Shown in pieces: positions 13,899 to 24,869 of a stretch of 64,000 nt of DNA. Source of the DNA: Brevibacterium album DSM 18261 (GTDB taxonomy: Bacteria > Actinomycetota > Actinomycetes > Actinomycetales > Brevibacteriaceae); assembly GCF_000426445.1 (NCBI RefSeq), contig NZ_AUFJ01000009.1:620001-684000 (forward strand). Reading direction: 5' to 3'. The notes below the pieces were generated by a model. That model saw nothing but the letters and a program-made list of their open reading frames with translations, made no database searches and had not been told where the DNA came from. Position numbers and translations under genes: made by a program. Position 1 is the stretch's first letter, and each line of letters starts with the position of its first letter.

Positions 13899-15065
13899 AT
13901 GGCCCAATGGATCGCCGTCTCCTACGGCGCACTGGACGTCTCGGAACGATCCGACTTCCCCGGCACCGAATTGCTGGTCACGCCCACGGTCCCCGGCGTT
14001 CCGCTCGCTCTGCCTGCCGGGGGTGCTGAGCTCTGGCGAAGGCTCGTCGAGGGGCCCCTGGACAGCGCAGAGCTGGACGACGACGAGCGCACGATCGTCG
14101 AGGAGATGCGCGAGAGCGGTCTCGCTTCCACCGATCTCCAGCACCCCGCCAGACAGACGTCGATCCCAGCGCCCTGGCTCTCCTCGCCCCTGCACGAGCT
14201 CGTGTATGGGCTGGTCGCGAGCCTCGCCCAGCACGCGGACATCCCACTGGTCTTCGTCAAGGGCCCTGTCCTCCATGCGCAGGGGCTGCGCAGTCGCGAG
14301 CATTCGGCGGATGTCGACGCCTGGGTGGCACCGGACAGACTCGCCGGGCTGGCCGATGCCCTGAAACCCTGGGGATGGGGGCTGATGGCCGATGTCTGGG
14401 AGCACTCGGCCATCAACCACTCCGTCACACTGGTGCCTCAGGCCGGGTGGGGGTGCGAGATCGATCTCCACCGCCGCCTCCCAGGGCTCGCGCTGTCGGA
14501 CCAGGATGCCTTCGCCGCAGTGCGCGCACGCAGCGAGCCCGTCGAGTTCGCCGGTGTGGGCGCCAGGGCGCCTGAGCGCACCGCCAATGCGGTGCTCTCC
14601 GCCCTCCACATCATACGACCCGCGATCGGCAAGGTCGTCTCCTCCACTGCCGTCCCCACCGCAGCCGAGGTGCTGCGGACTGCCGGAGCCGAGGCGGTCT
14701 CCGCCTCCGCTGCGCTCGATGCGACCATTGCGCTGGAGGAGGCCCTCACCTCCGCGTTCCCGCACGCTCGCATCGACGTCTCCGCGGCAGGACGTCCCCG
14801 CGACTGGTATCCGCGCACCCGCCCCAACAAGGCGCTCGCGTACTGGGCGACGCTGCAGGAGATGCCCCTCCGAGAACGCCCGAGCATCGCCTTCCGGCTC
14901 ATCTGGCCGTCCGCAGATGTGGCGCTGGCGTCATCGGAGAACCTCGGAGTGCCCGAGACGTCGGTCGCACGCGCACGCCTGAGGAGGCTCTGGCGCGGGG
15001 TGCGCGAGATCGGCCGCACCGCGCTGGGCCGTGCCCCCGCGCCTCCCACGGACGTGGAGCGGTGA
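13899..15065 (+). CDS. Nucleotidyltransferase-family protein with PqqD-like N-terminus
   Basis: Residues about 95-245 match the uncharacterised nucleotidyltransferase group (PF14907 type): VFVKG (K121-G122) followed by SADVDAW with D138 and D140, a likely metal-binding pair. Residues about 20-78 (TELLVTPT, ELWRRLVEG, IVEEMRESGL) resemble a PqqD-type small winged-helix domain. Such proteins often accompany capsule or EPS genes with an HprK-like kinase, and one of those lies at 52.7 kb. The nucleotide and acceptor are unknown. GGGAG precedes the ATG. It probably shares the rmlA transcript. Confidence 0.72.
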   Translation: MAQWIAVSYGALDVSERSDFPGTELLVTPTVPGVPLALPAGGAELWRRLVEGPLDSAELDDDERTIVEEMRESGLASTDLQHPARQTSIPAPWLSSPLHELVYGLVASLAQHADIPLVFVKGPVLHAQGLRSREHSADVDAWVAPDRLAGLADALKPWGWGLMADVWEHSAINHSVTLVPQAGWGCEIDLHRRLPGLALSDQDAFAAVRARSEPVEFAGVGARAPERTANAVLSALHIIRPAIGKVVSSTAVPTAAEVLRTAGAEAVSASAALDATIALEEALTSAFPHARIDVSAAGRPRDWYPRTRPNKALAYWATLQEMPLRERPSIAFRLIWPSADVALASSENLGVPETSVARARLRRLWRGVREIGRTALGRAPAPPTDVER

Positions 15066-15126
15066 GCCCTCCCCGATATGATGGCCGGACCCGGACACAC
15101 CTCTGCCGCTACGAGATGAGGCCACT

Positions 15127-16518
15127 GTGACGACACTCCTGATCGTCCTGTGCGGTGCCGCAGTTTTCAGCATGATCTTCGCCTCGCGGCCCCACTTCGT
15201 CATCCTCGCGGCTTTCGCCCTCTTCGCGCTGGTCCCGTCCATCGCCGTAGGCACGGTCGTCCCGCTCCCCGTCCATCCGGGGCTGTTCATGATCGCGGCC
15301 GGTGCCGCGGTGCAGTTCCTGCGCTCCCCCCGGCGCTTCCTGCAGGTGCTGAACTCCAGACCCCTGCTGGCCTGCCTGGTGCTGCTGCTGTCCGCGCTCA
15401 TGCTCTTCATCCGCTGGTCCACGGGGTACGGGATGTCCCTGGGCGGGGTGCTCAGCATCGCGATCGGCCCCTTCCTCCTCTATGTGCTCACGCTGCTCTC
15501 CTTCTCCGGTGCGCCGGGCCCACTGCGGACCCTGCTGCGCGGATTCGCCGTCCTGACACTGATCGTCATCGGCGTCGCAGGCGCGCAGTACTTCACCGGC
15601 GACGTCTACGTCTGGGAATCCGCCTACCAGCAGCAGTGGTGGTGGGGCTCCAGACAGGAGATCACGCAGCCGGTGGCCACCTTCGGCCACTGGATCCCGA
15701 TGGCGGTGTTCCTCGCCGTGATCCTTCCGCTCACCACGCTGCTGAAGAGCCGTCTGCTCTGGATCTTCATGATCGTGCTCAGTCTCGCCACGGTGCTCGC
15801 CAGTGCGTCACGCGCAGGTCTCATCCTGCTCGTCATCGCCTCAGTGTTCGTCGCCGGCAGAGAGATGCGCGCGAACACAGCTCACCGGAACATGGCTCTC
15901 CTCATACTCTCCCTGCCCCTGGGCGCTCTGGTCGTCTCTCTGGTGCGAAGCGAACTGTCGGAGACGCTGTCGAGCAAGGTCGAGGACGACGGCGTCTCCA
16001 CCGAACTCCGCCTCCAGGCCATCGACTGGTTCTTCTCGCATATGGGCGACTTCGCCGTCTCCCCCTATCCGGTGAGCGATCTCCTCGCCGCAGGCATCCT
16101 CGGCTCCAGCCTGGAGAACGGGTTCTTCATCTTCGCAACCGGCTATTCGGTTCTCACCGCTTCTGTACTGGCGATGGTGTGCATCACCCTCGTCGTCAGC
16201 GTGGTGTCCTCGAGGGGGACCCACCGTTTCACCGCTGCGGTGGTCATCCTCCTCTTCCTGGCTTCCACGGTCTTCTCCGGCTCCTTCGCATCGGGTTCCG
16301 CTTTCGAGTACATGCTCGCGTGGATGGCGGCAGCCCTGGGAACGGTCGAGTTCCCCGGGTCGGAGCAGAAGCCGCGCACGGAGGCCGCGGACACCCCGGC
16401 CGTCCCGGACGCCTCCTGCGAAGCAGCGCCCACGGGCTCGCCAATCAGCGCAGCACCGCCGTCCCCTGCATCCGGAGAAGCAGGGCGTCGAGTGCCGGAA
16501 GAGTACGGTCGTCAGTGA
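15127..16518 (+). CDS. O-antigen ligase/Wzy-like polysaccharide polymerase
   Basis: The 463-residue protein has ten or more hydrophobic segments and a large extracytoplasmic loop (roughly 150-200, rich in Trp and Tyr: WESAYQQQWWWG). This is the layout of Wzy/WaaL-type enzymes that join repeat units outside the membrane. A Pro/Ala-rich hydrophilic tail follows the last helix. The GTG start at 15127 is preceded by GAGG. TATGAT at about 15075-15080 could be its own -10 box. Its 3' end overlaps the convergent glycosyltransferase by 74 bp. Confidence 0.78.
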   Translation: MTTLLIVLCGAAVFSMIFASRPHFVILAAFALFALVPSIAVGTVVPLPVHPGLFMIAAGAAVQFLRSPRRFLQVLNSRPLLACLVLLLSALMLFIRWSTGYGMSLGGVLSIAIGPFLLYVLTLLSFSGAPGPLRTLLRGFAVLTLIVIGVAGAQYFTGDVYVWESAYQQQWWWGSRQEITQPVATFGHWIPMAVFLAVILPLTTLLKSRLLWIFMIVLSLATVLASASRAGLILLVIASVFVAGREMRANTAHRNMALLILSLPLGALVVSLVRSELSETLSSKVEDDGVSTELRLQAIDWFFSHMGDFAVSPYPVSDLLAAGILGSSLENGFFIFATGYSVLTASVLAMVCITLVVSVVSSRGTHRFTAAVVILLFLASTVFSGSFASGSAFEYMLAWMAAALGTVEFPGSEQKPRTEAADTPAVPDASCEAAPTGSPISAAPPSPASGEAGRRVPEEYGRQ

Positions 16519-17620
16519 AGGTCCGCGCACGTTCGAGCCCACCGGCCCTCACCCGGCGGATCTCCTCCGGGCTCCGTGCCAGCCGCAGCAGCACCGCGGC
16601 TAAGGCCTCCGGGCTGCCGGATTCGAACAGGAAGCCGCTGTGTCCGGATTCGATGATCTCCGTCGCCCCACCCTGATCGGAGGCGACAGTGACCAGGCCG
16701 CTCGCCATCCCCTGGACATTGACCTGCCCGAACGGTTCGGGAGTCACCGAGGGGCAGACGAGCACCTCATGCTCCGCGAGCAACGGCCGCACATTCTCCA
16801 CGTGTCCGAGGAAGCGGATCGGGGTCCTGAGGTCAGCCGCACGGTCCCTCAGCGAAGCACCATACTCGGGTTCGCCGAAATGATCCCCACCGGCGATGGT
16901 CACCTCGAACGCCTCGGCGACGCTCTCGGCCTCCAGGATTCGGATCGCTTCTATGAGCACGTGAATCCCCTTCCAGGGACTCAAGCGGCTGAGAGAGAGC
17001 ACGGAAAGTCGCCCGCCTTCGTTCAGCGCCGCGTCATTCACAGCCGCAGCCTGCTCGATTCCCGAAATCGGGTAGGCGATCGCCGCGGGACGGCTCTGCG
17101 CGACGGAGCCAGGCAGGGTGTTCGCCGTCCACTGACTGTTCGCGATGAACTCCGCAAAGCGGGTGTACCCCTTCCTCTCCATGAACCCGGCACGCAGACG
17201 GCTGAGACCTGCCGGGACCGCCTCCTGTCGCAGGTAGTCCACGAGGTGGTGGTCTCGCGGAGCGGCTATGCCCAAGCTCAGTGCCGCATTGAGGCTGTTG
17301 GCGATGACGGCGGACCGCGGACGGGCACGCAGGAAGCGCCGCAGCTGCTGCAGGAGCACGAGGCGGCGCCCGGGACCGGCCGGGGCCTTCAGGACCGTCG
17401 TGCTCACACCCGCAGCGATTGCGGCATCGGCGAGATAGCCGTCCTCGAAGACGAGGAGCTCGATCTCACACCGTCGACCATGCCACTCCAGGTAGCGCGC
17501 TATAGAGAGCTGGCCCCCGCCCGTGGCGCTTGAATGATCCACGATCAGCACTGGCGGGGCGGACGCCTCCTGTGCCAAGCGTGGGGAGAGAATCCCCCCT
17601 CCGCGGTCTCCCCCGCTCAT
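16445..17620 (-). CDS. Glycosyltransferase family 4 protein (atypical EX7E)
   Basis: This 391-residue GT-B protein has the N-terminal Gly-rich loop ATGGGQLSIARYL and the KGIHVLIEA donor-site segment. In the usual EX7E motif the second glutamate is replaced: EPFGQVNVQ rather than ending in E. Some GT4 enzymes tolerate changes here, so activity is uncertain. It starts with an ATGA overlap with the preceding glycosyltransferase and is the last gene of a six-gene minus-strand EPS operon. Its C-terminal 25 codons lie antisense to the Wzy-like gene. Confidence 0.85.
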   Translation of the reverse strand: MSGGDRGGGILSPRLAQEASAPPVLIVDHSSATGGGQLSIARYLEWHGRRCEIELLVFEDGYLADAAIAAGVSTTVLKAPAGPGRRLVLLQQLRRFLRARPRSAVIANSLNAALSLGIAAPRDHHLVDYLRQEAVPAGLSRLRAGFMERKGYTRFAEFIANSQWTANTLPGSVAQSRPAAIAYPISGIEQAAAVNDAALNEGGRLSVLSLSRLSPWKGIHVLIEAIRILEAESVAEAFEVTIAGGDHFGEPEYGASLRDRAADLRTPIRFLGHVENVRPLLAEHEVLVCPSVTPEPFGQVNVQGMASGLVTVASDQGGATEIIESGHSGFLFESGSPEALAAVLLRLARSPEEIRRVRAGGLERARTFTDDRTLPALDALLLRMQGTAVLR

Positions 17621-18759
17621 GCTCTCCTGCCTTCTGCCGCGGTGAGCAGAGCCTTCTCATAGACACCATGGGTGATCTCCGCCGTGGTCCGCCAGGAGTA
17701 CTGCTGCAACAGCTTCCTGGCATTGAGCCGCAGGCGGCTCGAGAGCTCCTCGGAGTCCATGACCTCGGAGACGGCCGCGGCTATCGCAGGCACCGACCGG
17801 GGATCGAAATAGTGTGCGGCGTCCTGATAGACCTCCGGCAGACATGTCGCATCCGCAGCGGCTACGGGCAACCCGTAGTTCATGGCTTCCAGACCGGGCA
17901 GACCGAAGCCTTCGCTCAGTGAGGGGAAGACGTAGACCGCCGCATTCCCGTAGAGCCAGTCCCTCTCCGCGTCGCTGATGAAGCCGGTGAACTCCACTGC
18001 CTCGTCACCGCGCTCCTCGGATCTCTCCTTGAGCCGGAGACCCGCGGAGTCCAGCCGCCCCACAAGCACCAGACCGATATCGCGTCCCTGCCGACGCAGC
18101 AGCTGGTGCGCCTGGATCAGACGATCGATGTTCTTGTAGTCGAAGAAGTTCCCCACGTACAGCGCGTACTCCTCGAACGGAAGCGCGCGGACCTCCGGCG
18201 CGACGGTTTCGATCTCTGCGGCGAGAGGAGTGACGGTGAACCTGTCTGCGGGAAGCCTCGCGTACCGCTGCGCATCCTCCGCGGAGTACCGGCTCGGCGT
18301 GATGACATGCGTGGCGGTCCGCAGAGCGATCCAGAACGCGGCCCTCGCCACCAGCTGCTTCGCCCTGAAGATCAGCGGATTCTTGGAGGTGTCGACCGCT
18401 CGGAGCAGGGTGAGATCGTGAAACGTGGTGACCTTGGCTCCGCGGTAGAGGATGGGCTGCTGCTGCATGCAGAAGTGCACCAGATCGAAACGTCGACTCC
18501 TGAGATGGCGCCAGAACGCCCACTGCTCAGCGAAGCTGAAATCAGGGTATTCCGCCGCCTCGACCGAGAAGTTGGGAGCATGAGGCTCCCACTTTCCGAG
18601 ATCCTCCTCACGAAGGAGCACGGTGTACTCGTTGTGCCTGTCGATCTCCTGCAGATGCTTCAGCAGCATCCGCGCATATGTGCCTGTCGACTTCGAGAGG
18701 ATGCGCGCATCGATCGCAATCCTCGCAGGTGCCGAAGAACGTCCCACTGATTCCCTCAT
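17617..18759 (-). CDS. Glycosyltransferase family 4 protein
   Basis: The 380-residue GT-B enzyme begins with IDARILSKSTGTYARMLL, typical of mannosyl/rhamnosyl-type GT4 enzymes. It carries GNFFDYKNIDRLIQA in the donor domain and an intact EX7E motif, EGFGLPGLE. It probably adds one sugar of the EPS repeat unit on the cytoplasmic face of the membrane. It overlaps both neighbours by 4 bp. Donor and linkage cannot be inferred. Confidence 0.9.
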   Translation of the reverse strand: MRESVGRSSAPARIAIDARILSKSTGTYARMLLKHLQEIDRHNEYTVLLREEDLGKWEPHAPNFSVEAAEYPDFSFAEQWAFWRHLRSRRFDLVHFCMQQQPILYRGAKVTTFHDLTLLRAVDTSKNPLIFRAKQLVARAAFWIALRTATHVITPSRYSAEDAQRYARLPADRFTVTPLAAEIETVAPEVRALPFEEYALYVGNFFDYKNIDRLIQAHQLLRRQGRDIGLVLVGRLDSAGLRLKERSEERGDEAVEFTGFISDAERDWLYGNAAVYVFPSLSEGFGLPGLEAMNYGLPVAAADATCLPEVYQDAAHYFDPRSVPAIAAAVSEVMDSEELSSRLRLNARKLLQQYSWRTTAEITHGVYEKALLTAAEGRRA

Positions 18760-19922
18760 CTGCTGCCGGCCTTCCGTCGGTCCATGCGCTGGTGCTCCCG
18801 CGAGCGCGCTGCCGCTTCATATATCCGTTCCAGGCCACGGGTCTGACTGCGCACGTCGAACTGTCGCTCCACCCGGGCACGGCCCGCATTCCCGAACTTC
18901 CTCGCAAGCGCTTCGTCGTCGAGAAGCGTGCGAATGTGCACGGCGAGCTCCGCGCTGTCCCCTTCCGGAGCCAGCAGACCCGTCTGTCGGTCTGCAACCG
19001 CTTCCGGCACGCCCCCATGCGCATAGGCCACGATCGGCAGGCCCTCCGCAGCCGCCTCGAGGTAGACCATCCCGAATCCCTCTGCCGCTCCGCTCGGCGC
19101 TGTGCGCGACGGTGCGCAGAACACGCGCGCGCGTCTGAGCACACTGCGGACATCAGAGGGTGACAGACGGCCGAGGAACTCGACCTGGGCTGCCGAGGAG
19201 GCGGCCGACTGCTCCAGCTCCTCCCGCAGAGGGCCCTCACCCACGACTGCGACACGCAGCGGTCGTCCCTGCGCTGCGAGCGCACTGACCGCGGTCAAGA
19301 GGTCTGTCACGCCTTTGACTTCGACCAGACGTCCGACGAACACCACGTCCCACTCCGGTGCGGGGCGGGAGGCGGGGCGGTCCTCCGGCACCGGAATGCC
19401 GATGGGCTGCACCACCACGCGCTCCGCCGGCGCCCCCAGCGCGATCGCCCTGCGCGCGGTGAACTCCGATACCGCGACGACGCGCTCAGCCGTCCGCAGC
19501 ATCCTGCGCGCCCGGAGACGATAGCGGAATCCGCGCAGCCCCCTGGTGAGCGGAGCCGCAGTCACATCGTGACCGTGCACGGTCACGATGAGGGGGATCC
19601 CCGCACGCCTGCACGCATGGGAGGCGACCACCGCTTCAGGAATGAAGTGTGCGTGCAGGACATCCGGCCGGGTCTCCCGGAGATAGCGTCGCAGGGAGCG
19701 CGATCGTCCGGTGAGACCGGCGATCCGCAGCCGCAGGCGCCGGAACGGGGCCGATTCCAGTAGGAGGACGTCCGCATCCCGAGCCAGCGGCGACGGTTCC
19801 CGCACCAGCCCGAGGGAGACGTGTTCCCACTCGGTGAGGGCGTCCTCCTGGTTGCGCACGAAGGTCTCGGAGGCCGGCAGCCACGAGCGCTTCCATACGG
19901 CGACCCTGCGAACCGCCTTCAT
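18756..19922 (-). CDS. Glycosyltransferase family 4 protein
   Basis: The 388-residue enzyme shows HAHFIPEAV and VTVHGHD in the acceptor domain, FVGRLVEVKGVTDLL in the donor domain, and an intact EX7E motif, EGFGMVYLE. This is the WcaL/colanic-acid-type GT4 arrangement. The ATG at 19922 overlaps the flippase stop (ATGA), with an AGAGGAG ribosome-binding site inside the flippase end. The long open frame upstream is antisense-like filler over the flippase. Confidence 0.9.
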   Translation of the reverse strand: MKAVRRVAVWKRSWLPASETFVRNQEDALTEWEHVSLGLVREPSPLARDADVLLLESAPFRRLRLRIAGLTGRSRSLRRYLRETRPDVLHAHFIPEAVVASHACRRAGIPLIVTVHGHDVTAAPLTRGLRGFRYRLRARRMLRTAERVVAVSEFTARRAIALGAPAERVVVQPIGIPVPEDRPASRPAPEWDVVFVGRLVEVKGVTDLLTAVSALAAQGRPLRVAVVGEGPLREELEQSAASSAAQVEFLGRLSPSDVRSVLRRARVFCAPSRTAPSGAAEGFGMVYLEAAAEGLPIVAYAHGGVPEAVADRQTGLLAPEGDSAELAVHIRTLLDDEALARKFGNAGRARVERQFDVRSQTRGLERIYEAAARSREHQRMDRRKAGSR

Positions 19923-21268
19923 CTCCTCGCTCCTCTCTGCGCAGCCTTCCGGAGCTGCTCTCCCACCATCGTCAGGTCCTGCGCGTCCACTCTCAGGAAG
20001 TCGCGCATGGGAATCGAGAAGTGCTTCTGCAGCCACACGAGGTTCAGCCCTCCGGCCACGATGTTCCCCACGAGCGTGGCGATCGCCGCACCCACTGCAC
20101 CGTACGACGGTGCCAGCAGGAACAGCACGGAGACGCTGGCAATGCACGCGATGAGGAGCGACCAGCTTCGCAGACCGGGACGCCCGCGTGAGCTCAGCCC
20201 CACCCCGGCGACCGATCCCGGGTTGCCGAGCACGGTGCCGACGAGCAGGATGACGAGCACCGGCAGCGCTGCCGCGAACTCCTGTCCGAAGAGGATCGGC
20301 AGCATCCAGATGCTCACGACGCCCACGCCCAGCGCAGTGGCGCCCGTGAGCATGGTGGACAGACGCGAGGCGCTGGCCAGACGCGCGGCCCGGGGATCGG
20401 CGGACTCCGCGCGGAACATCACATCGCGGATCGCATTGTTGAAGACGAGCACGAGGTCGGCCACTTGCACCGCCACCACATAGAGCCCCACCTCACGCAC
20501 GTCAGACAGCGGGAGCAGAAGCAGCTGGTCGACGCGGGAGAGCAGGATCCCCGCTATCGCGCCGAACCACACGCGGCCGCCGTAGCCGAGGAGACCGCGC
20601 GAGCTCTGCGCCCCTTCGCCGCCGCGGCCCTCCCCACCTCCCTGCGCACCGGCCCCCTCAGACCGAGCCTGAGAGCTGCGCCGGCGGACCCTGCCGATGA
20701 CGGGGAGGTAGGCGAACACCCCGAGCAGCGTCGTCGCCGACATCAGGAGCGTAGCGGTGAGCACCGTCAGGTTGCCGGTGGCCGCCAGGCAGGCCGCCAG
20801 CCCCAGTCTGGACATCGCCCCGATCGTCCGCTCCCAGGCGACGAGCCCCCAGGCGTCGAGCCCCTGCGCGACGCCGCGCACCAGCGAGAGCAGGAGTGCG
20901 GGCACCAGCATCGCGACAGCGATGGGGATGAGGGAGGCCACCACCTCGGAACCGCCCGCAAGCACATCCGCGAGCGCGATGAAGCCCGCCACGGCCAGCA
21001 GCCCGATCACGAGCACGGCGGCGGAGGCGCGCAGCAGCATCGCGCCTATGGGCCGCGCACCTCTTGACACGTAATAGGTCAGGGCCTCGGGAAGGCCCAT
21101 CGTGAAGAGAGACAGGCCGAGGGTGAAGGGCGCCACTGCCGCACCGGCCGCACCACGACCCTCGACCCCCAGCGTCTGAGCGAGGATGGGTGCGGTGAAG
21201 AACGCAGCGAGCGGAACCACTGCGTTGCCGAGCATGGTGATGCTCACATGTCTGGTGAGGCTGGCCAT
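19919..21268 (-). CDS. Polysaccharide flippase (Wzx/MATE-like)
   Basis: Twelve or more hydrophobic helices in 449 residues and its position among glycosyltransferases make this the likely translocase of lipid-linked repeat units. An unusual Gly/Ser/Arg-rich cytoplasmic loop (roughly residues 210-245) separates the two halves. The ATG at 21268 is preceded by AGAGGTGAG, which lies over the upstream gene's stop; the gap between genes is four bases. It could alternatively export another lipid-linked oligosaccharide. Confidence 0.85.
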   Translation of the reverse strand: MASLTRHVSITMLGNAVVPLAAFFTAPILAQTLGVEGRGAAGAAVAPFTLGLSLFTMGLPEALTYYVSRGARPIGAMLLRASAAVLVIGLLAVAGFIALADVLAGGSEVVASLIPIAVAMLVPALLLSLVRGVAQGLDAWGLVAWERTIGAMSRLGLAACLAATGNLTVLTATLLMSATTLLGVFAYLPVIGRVRRRSSQARSEGAGAQGGGEGRGGEGAQSSRGLLGYGGRVWFGAIAGILLSRVDQLLLLPLSDVREVGLYVVAVQVADLVLVFNNAIRDVMFRAESADPRAARLASASRLSTMLTGATALGVGVVSIWMLPILFGQEFAAALPVLVILLVGTVLGNPGSVAGVGLSSRGRPGLRSWSLLIACIASVSVLFLLAPSYGAVGAAIATLVGNIVAGGLNLVWLQKHFSIPMRDFLRVDAQDLTMVGEQLRKAAQRGARR

Positions 21269-21272
21269 CCGC

Positions 21273-22325
21273 TCACCTCTGCAGATCGCCCAGGAGAGTG
21301 CCGCGCACGGCGGCAGCCGCATCGGCCCATCTCCAGAGGCTCTCGTCCCCGCGGCCGCGAGGCCTGGAGAGCGCCTCGGTGATCGCCGCGGCCATCGCTG
21401 CCCCCTCAGGTTCGGCGACGATCACATCGCGGAAGATCTCCTCTATGCCGCTGTCGGCAGCGGTCACTCCGGGGATGCCGAAGTACTCCGCCTCCGCCAG
21501 CGGCAGGCCGAAGCCCTCGTCGGAGGAGGCGAGGACTATGCAGGAGGCCGTGGCGATGAGCTGTTGGTACTCCTCGTCCGTCACGAAGCCCGGCAGGCGA
21601 ACGCGATCGCCTAGCCCCAGGGACGCCGCTCGGGCGCGGAGCTCCTCGCCGTATGCACCCCGTGCTCCGAGGATCGTCGCCGTCGCATCCCGCACCGCGG
21701 GCCCCAGCTGGGCCATGGCGTCGATGACGAGCTCCGGCCTCTTGTTGTTGTGATGGCCGAAGGTCACGACATCGGCCGGTGCCTGCGGAATCGTCGGAAC
21801 CTGCCAGCGGCGTGCGTGGTCGCGGCCGTTCTCCACGACCAGTGTGCGCGCAGCAGGAACGATCTCCCGCGTCTCCGCTTCTGTCTTGTCGGAGATGCAG
21901 ATGTTCAGATCCGCATGCTTCGCCGAAACCTCCCACAGCTTGCGATACAGCTTCTGGACAGCGCCGAACTCCTCCGGTCGGCGAAGATGCCGCCAGTCGT
22001 GCTGGAAGCAGAGGGCCGGCGTGCGCCTGAACAGCGGCGAGACGATGGGGCTCAGGGACACGCAGCAGTCCGCGCGGGAGAGCGCCCGCATGACCGGGGT
22101 GGCGAGCACCTGTCCCGGTGCGCGGGTGAGGATGCGCTCATTGGGCCAGCTGAGAAGGCGCACACCGGAGCAGTCCGCCAGGGGCTGCCGGAGGGATCTG
22201 CCCCCGGCCACCACGAGCTCGTCCCCCGGGAAGGCCTCCGCCCACGCACGGATGAACTCAACCGCGTGCAGACGCATGCCCCCGGAGAACTCCGTGGCGG
22301 CGAGTGCATCGACGAGGACCCTCAT
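21273..22325 (-). CDS. Glycosyltransferase (GT-B, GT4-like)
   Basis: The 350-residue protein has an N-terminal sugar-acceptor domain starting MRVLVDALAATEFSGGMRLH and a C-terminal GT4 domain with GFVTDEEYQQLIA and an intact EX7E motif, EGFGLPLAE. It overlaps the GT2 gene by 4 bp and therefore starts at 22325. It probably acts early in repeat-unit assembly, given its position just after the first gene of the operon. Confidence 0.85.
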   Translation of the reverse strand: MRVLVDALAATEFSGGMRLHAVEFIRAWAEAFPGDELVVAGGRSLRQPLADCSGVRLLSWPNERILTRAPGQVLATPVMRALSRADCCVSLSPIVSPLFRRTPALCFQHDWRHLRRPEEFGAVQKLYRKLWEVSAKHADLNICISDKTEAETREIVPAARTLVVENGRDHARRWQVPTIPQAPADVVTFGHHNNKRPELVIDAMAQLGPAVRDATATILGARGAYGEELRARAASLGLGDRVRLPGFVTDEEYQQLIATASCIVLASSDEGFGLPLAEAEYFGIPGVTAADSGIEEIFRDVIVAEPEGAAMAAAITEALSRPRGRGDESLWRWADAAAAVRGTLLGDLQR

Positions 22326-23134
22326 CCGTGCGCTCCCCTCTTCGCCTTCGGGTGGAGCGCCGGGGAGAGGAGGTGGGGGTACCGTGCGTAGAACTTGAGC
22401 ATGGAGGAGACCTCGCGCTTCCACGGTGTCAGGCGGAACCGTCCCGCCGTCTCGCGGGCCCAGCCGTGGGTCCAGAACACCTGGGAGGTCACCGCGCTCG
22501 GTATGCCGGCACGCCGCGCCCGCAGAGCCAGGTCGGTGTCCTCGTAGTAGAGGAAGAAGTGATCGTCCCACGGCCCGTCCAGCAGCTCGAACGTCTCGTG
22601 CCTGCCTGCGACGGCGGCCCCGGTGAGCCAGACGACAGGGGTGAGCGCCCGGTCCCGTTCCGCGCTGAGGCGGTAGCGGCCCTGCACCCGCTCCGGCGCC
22701 AGGCGGTTGAGGACCTTGTCAGTGAGATACGGCCAACCTCTCCCGTTCGGCTGCAGCGAACCGTCGTCATTCACCAGCTGCGGCGACACCAGCAGATGCC
22801 GGTCTCCGATCAGACGCTCGAGTACGGACAGGTTTGCGACATCCGCTGCGACGTCCGGATTCACGAATGCCGTGTACTCCCCGCGAGCGGAGGCGAATCC
22901 CACATTGTTCGCTGCGCCGAACCCGCGGTTCTCATCCAGCTGGATCACCTGTGCACCCAGCGACCGGGCGAACTCGACGGTCCCATCGGTCGAGGCGTTG
23001 TCCACCACGATCCATTCGACCCGGTCGTCGGCGCGGAAGCCGCTCCAGTACTCCCGGAGCCTGTCGGCGCTGTTGTAGGTGACCGTGATGAGAGACCACC
23101 GCGGGTCCGGTCGACGACTTCCGGATACGTCCAT
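22322..23134 (-). CDS. Glycosyltransferase family 2 protein
   Basis: This GT-A enzyme (270 residues) has the typical start WSLITVTYNSAD, the VVDNASTDGT nucleotide-binding block, ENRGFGAANN and a metal-site segment FVNPDV. The family includes rhamnosyltransferases, consistent with dTDP-rhamnose production nearby, but the donor is inferred. GAGGAG eight bases before the ATG at 23134 decides the start. It is the first gene of the six-gene EPS operon (GT2, GT, flippase, GT4, GT4, GT4). Confidence 0.88.
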   Translation of the reverse strand: MDVSGSRRPDPRWSLITVTYNSADRLREYWSGFRADDRVEWIVVDNASTDGTVEFARSLGAQVIQLDENRGFGAANNVGFASARGEYTAFVNPDVAADVANLSVLERLIGDRHLLVSPQLVNDDGSLQPNGRGWPYLTDKVLNRLAPERVQGRYRLSAERDRALTPVVWLTGAAVAGRHETFELLDGPWDDHFFLYYEDTDLALRARRAGIPSAVTSQVFWTHGWARETAGRFRLTPWKREVSSMLKFYARYPHLLSPALHPKAKRGAHG

Positions 23135-23192
23135 GCCTATGCTCCTCGACCCGTGACCTCGAATGCTCCGATGCGTATCCCTCATCGGATGA

Positions 23193-23222
23193 ATACGTAC
23201 CTCGTACAGTGTAGACACGTAT
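23193..23222 (-). promoter_or_regulatory. Promoter and possible operator of the EPS glycosyltransferase operon
   Basis: A minus-strand TACACT (23208-23213) is a good -10 box about 67 nt before the leader's end. It is enclosed by an inverted repeat, ATACGT-N18-ACGTAT, a plausible regulator site. The -35 hexamer is weak. Confidence 0.4.
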
Positions 23223-23393
23223 CCCGGGGGAGCAGACCTCCTCCGTTGCGGGATGCCGGGCCTTCACCGCTGCCCGGCACATTGGTCCCGCTGCCCTGCT
23301 GGATCCCCGAAGCTCAGATACGCGGCGAGAGAGGCGATGATCAGCGGGCACCGGCATCCTTCTCGCACTCCGCCGGGGTACGGCCCGCCGCCC

Positions 23394-24680
<1,287 letters not shown>

Positions 24681-24869
24681 TGCTCTCTCCTTCTTCGCGC
24701 GCACATGCGCGCAGACATGAGCGTGGGCCCCGGCCGAGGCCCGCCCCATTGTTTCACGTCTGCACGAGCTTCACCCCTCCGACCTGCGCGCACCCGCACA
24801 AACGGGCTCAGTCTCGGAGGGCACCGGCCTTGAGGACATCCACCCGATTCCGGCCGCGCACCTCACCGC

